This document shows positions 8,065-11,693 of a DNA stretch of 11,693 nucleotides, in pieces. The position numbers and the translations under genes are program-made. Numbering within the stretch: the stretch's first letter is position 1; every line of letters starts with the position of its first letter. Under the pieces are notes generated by a model, which had not been told where the DNA came from, searched no databases, and saw only the letters and a program-made list of their open reading frames with translations. Source of the DNA: Oscillospiraceae bacterium. Its GTDB lineage: Bacteria; Bacillota_A; Clostridia; Oscillospirales; Ruminococcaceae. Location: the NCBI GenBank assembly GCA_017523995.1, contig JAFWUX010000052.1, positions 1 through 11,693 on the forward strand, written 5' to 3'.

Positions 8065-8078
8065 GTCTGTGTTATACT
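8044..8078 (+). promoter_or_regulatory. Operator-linked promoter of the AAA-LRR operon
   Basis: The plus-strand half site CTGAACAT (8056-8063) is followed after 9 nt by the -10 hexamer TATACT (8073-8078). The inferred start near 8085 gives a leader of only about 17 nt to the ATG at 8102. This placement argues against the longer TTG-initiated reading frame that begins at 8063. Confidence 0.6.
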
Positions 8079-8101
8079 GGAAACAGAAAGAGGTGAACGA
8101 T

Positions 8102-10078
8102 ATGCGGTATTTCAAGTGTAAGGTCGAACTGGCGCAGATGATTGAGCGCCAGACAGAAACGGGAGATGCTGCGAAAGAGCAGTTTGCGGCAAAGAGTGTG
8201 TCGTATGTCAATGAGGGCAAAAATGGTTTTGTGGGCTGCGTCACATCGGTATACCATAAGGACTGCACGTTTGTCTTTGCCGGAAACGGCGATGACCGCA
8301 CGATGCAGGAGGAGATCGCCGCTTTCTGGGAATATATCGGGTTTGAAGGCGGGATCACGGAAACGAATGAGATCTGCGGGGAGCAGATCCGGCGGGAACT
8401 ACGGATGGGGAATGTCGATCTCCCCTCTGATCTTGATGAACAGTTTCAGATCCCTGATTTCCGGCATCTGGATGCGGACGAGCATATCGTACATACCGAT
8501 CCTTCTGTAACGCTCTCCGATTTTGCGTCTGCGCATCATTTCCCGGAGCTTGCAGCAGAGGCAGAGCGCATCCGTGCGTGTTCCGGAACGCAGACGTTCC
8601 TCGGTCATCCTGTACATTATATCGTGGAAGAAAATAACAAGGATAAAGCAGTGGAAATGATCGATCTGCTTGTGGATACGCTGTATCACGCGAACCGTCT
8701 GCAATCCGCAAGAGTGATCTTCATTGACGAGGATACCTTTGCGCATAAGCCGCTCAAGTACACGCTTTCGTGTCTGTATCAGAATTTCACGGGCGGTACG
8801 CTTGTCGTATCGGTGAAAGCGCAGGGGAGCAGCGGCGAATATGCAGATGCTGCGGATGATCTCATTGAGAAGGTATGCGGATTTGCCGTGCGGTACCGCC
8901 ATGAGGTGCTGACAGTCTTTCATATCCCACAGCACAATACGGACGCACACCGTGCGATTTCTGCCTATCTGAACAATGAATTGACCGTCCTGACCTTTTC
9001 GGAAGCAGCCGGTGATTTTGAGCAGTCCGCCGCATATATGCGGATGATCTGCGAGAAAAAAGGAATCGCGGATGCTGCACCGTTCATTGAAAAAATGGAT
9101 CCGGAACAAAACGAATTTTACATTGCAGAGATTGAAACAATCTTCAATGACTATTATACGGCACATCTGAAAAAGACGCATTTTCCTGCATATCTCAGCT
9201 GTGAAAATACGGCGGTCAAGGAAACGAAGATCGAAGGAAAAGCCGCGGATACGCTTGCGGAGATGATCGGGCTAAACAAAGTCAAGCAGATTATCGGAGA
9301 GGCTGTCAGCTATTATCAGCTGCAAAAGATTTATCAGGAGCAGCAGATTCCCGTGAATACTCCTGCGCAAAGTATGATCTTTACGGGTAACCCTGGGACG
9401 GCGAAAACGACCGTTGCGCGTCTGTCTGCAAAAATTTTCAAGGATAACGGTCTGTTGGAAAGCGGCAAGATCGTAGAAGTCGGGCGGGCAGATCTGGTCG
9501 GCAGATTTGTCGGCTGGACAGCACCGACCGTCAAGGCAGCGTTCAGGCGGGCGAAGGGTTCCATTCTGTTCATTGACGAAGCGTATTCGCTGGTCGATGA
9601 CCGCGACGGTTTGTACGGTGATGAGGCGATCAATACGATCGTGCAGGAAATGGAGAATCACCGTGAGGACACGATCGTGATCTTCGCCGGATATCCGGAT
9701 AAGATGGAGCAGTTCCTGAACAAGAATCCAGGTCTGCGCAGCCGCATTGCATTCCATGTGGATTTCCCGGATTATACACCGGATGAGCTGCTGGAGATCT
9801 TGCGGCTTATGGCAAAGAATCATTCGATGAAGCTGGACGCCGCTGCGGAAACAGCTGCACTTGCGATTTTTCGGAACGCAGTAAAGCAGCCGGATTTCGG
9901 CAACGGCAGATTTGCGCGGAATCTGCTGGAGCAGGCACAGATGCGTCTGGCGCAGCGGCTGACGAAGCACGGAATTACCGAGCTGACGGATACACAGCTC
10001 ACCACGCTTTGCGCAGAGGATTTTGAAATGCCGGTCATGTGTGCCGAAACGCCGGAGCGCAGAGTAATCGGCTTTTGA
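8102..10078 (+). CDS. CbxX/CfxQ-family AAA+ ATPase with novel N-terminal half
   Basis: A 658-aa protein in two parts. Residues about 385-625 are a AAA+ module of the CbxX/CfxQ (SpoVK/EccA-like) clade: MIGLNKVK at 388-395, Walker A GNPGTAKTT at 429-437, Walker B ILFIDEA with D492/E493, AGYPDKM (sensor-1 region), NPGLRSR with R546/R548 as arginine-finger candidates, and sensor 2 GNGRFARN with R603. Such ATPases typically form hexamers that remodel protein partners. Residues 1-385 match nothing I recognise; they look cytosolic, without signal peptide or membrane span, and contain a possible Rossmann-like stretch (ARVIFIDEDTF, about 200-210) followed by other alternating strand and helix segments. 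An in-frame TTG 13 codons upstream is rejected because the promoter -10 lies inside that extension; ATG 8102 has AGAGGTGA 5 nt upstream. The gene is divergent from addB, shares its operator, and is followed by the LRR gene. Partner and substrate unknown. Confidence 0.9.
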   Translation: MRYFKCKVELAQMIERQTETGDAAKEQFAAKSVSYVNEGKNGFVGCVTSVYHKDCTFVFAGNGDDRTMQEEIAAFWEYIGFEGGITETNEICGEQIRRELRMGNVDLPSDLDEQFQIPDFRHLDADEHIVHTDPSVTLSDFASAHHFPELAAEAERIRACSGTQTFLGHPVHYIVEENNKDKAVEMIDLLVDTLYHANRLQSARVIFIDEDTFAHKPLKYTLSCLYQNFTGGTLVVSVKAQGSSGEYADAADDLIEKVCGFAVRYRHEVLTVFHIPQHNTDAHRAISAYLNNELTVLTFSEAAGDFEQSAAYMRMICEKKGIADAAPFIEKMDPEQNEFYIAEIETIFNDYYTAHLKKTHFPAYLSCENTAVKETKIEGKAADTLAEMIGLNKVKQIIGEAVSYYQLQKIYQEQQIPVNTPAQSMIFTGNPGTAKTTVARLSAKIFKDNGLLESGKIVEVGRADLVGRFVGWTAPTVKAAFRRAKGSILFIDEAYSLVDDRDGLYGDEAINTIVQEMENHREDTIVIFAGYPDKMEQFLNKNPGLRSRIAFHVDFPDYTPDELLEILRLMAKNHSMKLDAAAETAALAIFRNAVKQPDFGNGRFARNLLEQAQMRLAQRLTKHGITELTDTQLTTLCAEDFEMPVMCAETPERRVIGF

Positions 10079-10080
10079 CA

Positions 10081-10110
10081 TATCATCGGCTGCGTATGCA
10101 GCCGATGATA
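10081..10110 (+). other. Perfect intercistronic hairpin between the AAA and LRR genes
   Basis: A 13-bp perfect stem, TATCATCGGCTGC (10081-10093) with its exact inverse complement (10098-10110) and a GTAT loop, begins 2 nt after the AAA stop codon. No T-tract follows; instead the LRR ribosome binding site starts 3 nt later. It is therefore probably an mRNA-stability or partial-attenuation element tuning the ratio of the two proteins, not a full terminator. Confidence 0.7.
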
Positions 10111-10125
10111 AATGGAGGGATCATG

Positions 10126-10770
10126 ATGAAATTTCAGGATTATTTGAAAACCATTGAGGACGTTCCCGTTTCCGACAAACTGAAATATGCTCTTGCAGTC
10201 CTCTGGCTGCATCCGGGACATCTGCCGCTCGGTCTTGTTTCGATCGGGGACGAAACAATGCCGGTCATCAAAGTGCCGGAACGAACCGTCAACCCATTCG
10301 GCAATGAGGGCATCATTGTGCCGGTGATCGCAGTCGGAGCAAATGCATTCCGCGGCAGACAGAATATCACGGATGTCGTTCTGCCTTCTTCGATCGAAAC
10401 GATCGGTTCTCATAGCTTTGACGGCTGCACAAATCTTCGGAATATTACGATCCCGAAGAGCGTTACTGCGATCAAAGAGGGGACTTTTGCGGGATGCACA
10501 CAGCTGGAAAACATCTACTATGAGGGCTCACCTGAGGAGTGGGCGCAGATTCGGATCGTGCATCAGAAGCATGAAGTTGAGTTCGGATCTTCAATTCCCG
10601 GAACACCTGTGCAGCAGATTGTTTCCGAGCGGTTTGTTCACATTCCTGGCAATGAAGCACTGCTCTCTGCGAATGTCTATTTTCACTGTCAGCTTTCAGA
10701 AATCTGCACACCGGCATTTCAGATCAGAGCAGGCGGGAAGGATCTTACGGAGCGTTTGAAATTGATGTGA
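10126..10770 (+). CDS. Cytoplasmic BspA-type leucine-rich-repeat protein
   Basis: A 214-aa protein with about three LRR_5 (BspA-like) repeats of 22-23 residues at roughly 67-135. Each has the pattern I-x-x-I-x-x-x-A/S/T-F-x-G-C/R-x-x-L/I-x-x-(V/I)-x-(I/L)-P, ending with YYEGSPEEW, the common end of such arrays in Firmicutes. These repeats form an elongated protein-binding surface. Residues 1-66 (MKFQDYLKTIEDVPVSDKLK onward) are a non-repeat cap, and 143-214 is a short unrecognised tail. There is no signal peptide, sortase motif or transmembrane helix, so unlike most BspA proteins it should act inside the cell. GGAGGG at 10114-10119 fits ATG 10126 (6-nt gap) better than ATG 10123 (3-nt gap), but either is possible. 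Reading back to an ATG at 10039 would overlap the AAA gene and lacks support. Lying 47 nt after the AAA stop, it is probably its adaptor or partner. Confidence 0.83.
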   Translation: MKFQDYLKTIEDVPVSDKLKYALAVLWLHPGHLPLGLVSIGDETMPVIKVPERTVNPFGNEGIIVPVIAVGANAFRGRQNITDVVLPSSIETIGSHSFDGCTNLRNITIPKSVTAIKEGTFAGCTQLENIYYEGSPEEWAQIRIVHQKHEVEFGSSIPGTPVQQIVSERFVHIPGNEALLSANVYFHCQLSEICTPAFQIRAGGKDLTERLKLM

Positions 10771-10892
10771 TGACATGGTTCGGAATGACTGTGAAAGGCA
10801 AAGATTCATACGTTTGTTGATCTGATATAATAACTGTCAAAACAGCAACGGCATCATGCTCAATTTTTTATCTCTAGACAGGCAAAAAACTA

Positions 10893-10921
10893 TTGACTTT
10901 TGTTTTGAGCGATGATATAAT
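10893..10921 (+). promoter_or_regulatory. Strong sigma-A-type promoter of the MmeI_N-like gene
   Basis: TTGACT (10893-10898), a 17-bp spacer and TATAAT (10916-10921) with an extended -10 TG just before it. The inferred start near 10928 gives a leader of about 27 nt. It has no copy of the ATGTTCAG palindrome, so this gene is regulated differently from the rest. The preceding stretch (10771-10892) holds no gene; it has another TATAAT at 10826-10831 without a good -35, and a weak 4-bp hairpin with a T6 run (10844-10869). Confidence 0.8.
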
Positions 10922-10954
10922 AAAATAAATTCAAAACAGAATGGAGGGCTACTC

Positions 10955-11566
10955 ATGAACTTGAAAGCACAGATTACAGCAGCAAAGAAATTTGCAGAGA
11001 AATGGAAAGGAAGAGGCAATGAGGATCAGGATATGCAATTATTCTGGATTGATTTTATTCAGAATGTTTTAGGCGTTTCTAATGCCGGTGATCTCATCGA
11101 TTTTCAAAAGAAAGTCAGATATAATCGGCATACGACCAAAATTGATGCCTATATCCCTAATACTAGGGTGCTGATTGAACAGAAAAGCTTTGGTGTTGAT
11201 TTGGATAAACCCGAACCTCGTCATGGTGAAATGCTGACTCCCTTCAAACAGGCTGAACAGTATTCACAGAAGCTTCCTTTGCCAGAAAAAGCGCGCTATA
11301 TAATCGTTTCTAACTTTGAAACCTTCCGTATTCATGACATGCAGAAGGAAGGCTTTGAGAGCAATTATGAAGAGATTAAATTAAGTGATCTGCCTAAAGA
11401 ATGTCATAGATTAGATTTCCTGATTGATCAAACAAAGCAAGTGATTCAGCAGGAAATGGAGATTTCCAAGCAAGCCGGAGATATAGTTGGTCTGCTCTAT
11501 GATGAATTCAAAAAACAGTATGAAACCTGCGATTATCTCAGTAAGGATGAAGTTCATAAGAATTAA
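10955..11566 (+). CDS. Stand-alone MmeI-type N-terminal nuclease domain (truncated methylase-family protein)
   Basis: A 203-aa protein that matches only the N-terminal part of the large MmeI/YeeA-type DNA methyltransferase-restriction proteins (usually 900 aa or more). Signs: AAKKFAEKWKGRGNEDQDMQ at the start, FWIDFIQNVLGV, a nuclease core with D64 (KIDAYIP) and E75-Q-K77 (LIEQKSFG), i.e. a D-x10-E-x-K PD-(D/E)XK signature as in the MmeI cleavage domain, then LTPFKQAEQY, YIIVSNFETFRIHDM, and a RLDFLIDQTKQ-to-KQAGDIVGLLYDEFKKQY helical connector. The SAM-binding, NPPY and target-recognition regions are absent; the frame ends at a clean TAA and a terminator follows within about 50 nt. GGAGGG at 10943-10948 is 6 nt before the ATG. 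It may be a decayed restriction gene, but intact catalytic residues, a strong promoter and a dedicated terminator leave room for a functional short nuclease. A sampled 60-nt line is about 38% GC, lower than the addAB genes. Confidence 0.85.
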   Translation: MNLKAQITAAKKFAEKWKGRGNEDQDMQLFWIDFIQNVLGVSNAGDLIDFQKKVRYNRHTTKIDAYIPNTRVLIEQKSFGVDLDKPEPRHGEMLTPFKQAEQYSQKLPLPEKARYIIVSNFETFRIHDMQKEGFESNYEEIKLSDLPKECHRLDFLIDQTKQVIQQEMEISKQAGDIVGLLYDEFKKQYETCDYLSKDEVHKN

Positions 11567-11619
11567 CAATGGGCAGTTTCCAAAAGTGACCTTATTCCGA
11601 TAAAAATCCAATATAGCAC

Positions 11620-11671
11620 AAAAGAGTATCAATCTCCTAATACAACGGAGACTGATACTCTTTTCTTTTTT
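11620..11671 (+). terminator. Intrinsic terminator after the MmeI_N-like gene
   Basis: A 12-bp perfect stem, AAAAGAGTATCA (11620-11631) with TGATACTCTTTT (11653-11664), is extended after one mismatch by TCTCC/GGAGA (11633-11637 with 11647-11651) around a 9-nt loop, and followed by a T-rich run to 11671. The symmetrical A and T flanks could allow termination from either side. Bases 11567-11619 and 11672-11693 hold nothing recognisable. Confidence 0.88.
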
Positions 11672-11693
11672 CAGATTATTCTATTCTGAAGAA

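Noticed and set aside
8063..8101. TTG-initiated 13-codon N-terminal extension of the AAA protein
   Set aside because: The extension contains the promoter -10 hexamer and lacks a ribosome binding site; ATG 8102 has AGAGGTGA at good spacing.
8399..10081. Long minus-strand open frames opposite the AAA gene
   Set aside because: They are antisense shadows of a gene with clear motifs; they lack ribosome binding sites and recognisable domains.
10039..10125. Upstream ATG for the LRR protein
   Set aside because: It overlaps the end of the AAA gene, runs through the intercistronic hairpin and has no Shine-Dalgarno; the GGAGGG at 10114-10119 points to 10126 (or 10123).
10826..10831. Second promoter upstream of the MmeI_N-like gene
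   Set aside because: TATAAT is present but no reasonable -35 is found at 16-18 bp; the promoter at 10893-10921 is far better.
10844..10869. Terminator after the LRR gene
   Set aside because: The stem is only 4 bp (AGCA/TGCT) with a 9-nt loop before a T6 run; too weak to call.

Overview
The window looks like a chromosomal or accessory segment of a low- to mid-GC Firmicute, most likely a gut clostridial lineage near Ruminococcus/Oscillospiraceae. This is inference from three things: an AddA/AddB-type helicase-nuclease pair, a BspA-type leucine-rich-repeat protein with the Firmicutes-style 'YYEGSPEEW' repeat end, and strong GGAGG ribosome binding sites with sigma-A-like promoters. No rRNA, tRNA, CRISPR array or complete insertion sequence was seen.

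Layout. Bases 1-141 hold no supported gene but can fold into a compact structure closed by an 8-bp inverted repeat. A small SLOG-fold (DUF2493/YspA-like) nucleotide-binding protein lies on the minus strand at 142-555, behind two tandem promoters. An intrinsic terminator at 662-701 separates it from a three-gene minus-strand operon, read addB (7936-5435), addA (5441-2190), then an unrecognised, AT-rich, cysteine-rich 485-aa protein (2169-712). Divergent from addB on the plus strand is a two-gene unit: a CbxX/CfxQ-type AAA+ ATPase with a large uncharacterised N-terminal half (8102-10078), and a cytoplasmic leucine-rich-repeat protein (10126-10770). A free-standing N-terminal nuclease domain of the MmeI-type restriction-modification family (10955-11566) follows, with its own strong promoter and terminator.

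The most notable signal is regulatory. A palindrome, ATGTTCAG-N4-CTGAACAT, lies in the addB/AAA divergent promoter region, and two imperfect copies lie in front of the SLOG gene. In all four resulting promoters the promoter-proximal half site CTGAACAT is perfectly conserved and sits exactly 9 nt upstream of a good -10 hexamer. This ties the addBA-unknown operon, the AAA-LRR operon and the SLOG gene into one co-regulated set under an unidentified regulator, which is not encoded in the window.

Possible joint role (inference): an end-processing helicase-nuclease, a Cys-rich accessory protein, a AAA+ remodeller with an LRR partner, and a nucleotide-binding SLOG protein expressed together. This could be a DNA-damage response or an anti-invader module. 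The MmeI-type nuclease fragment next door fits a defence-island neighbourhood but does not share the palindrome.
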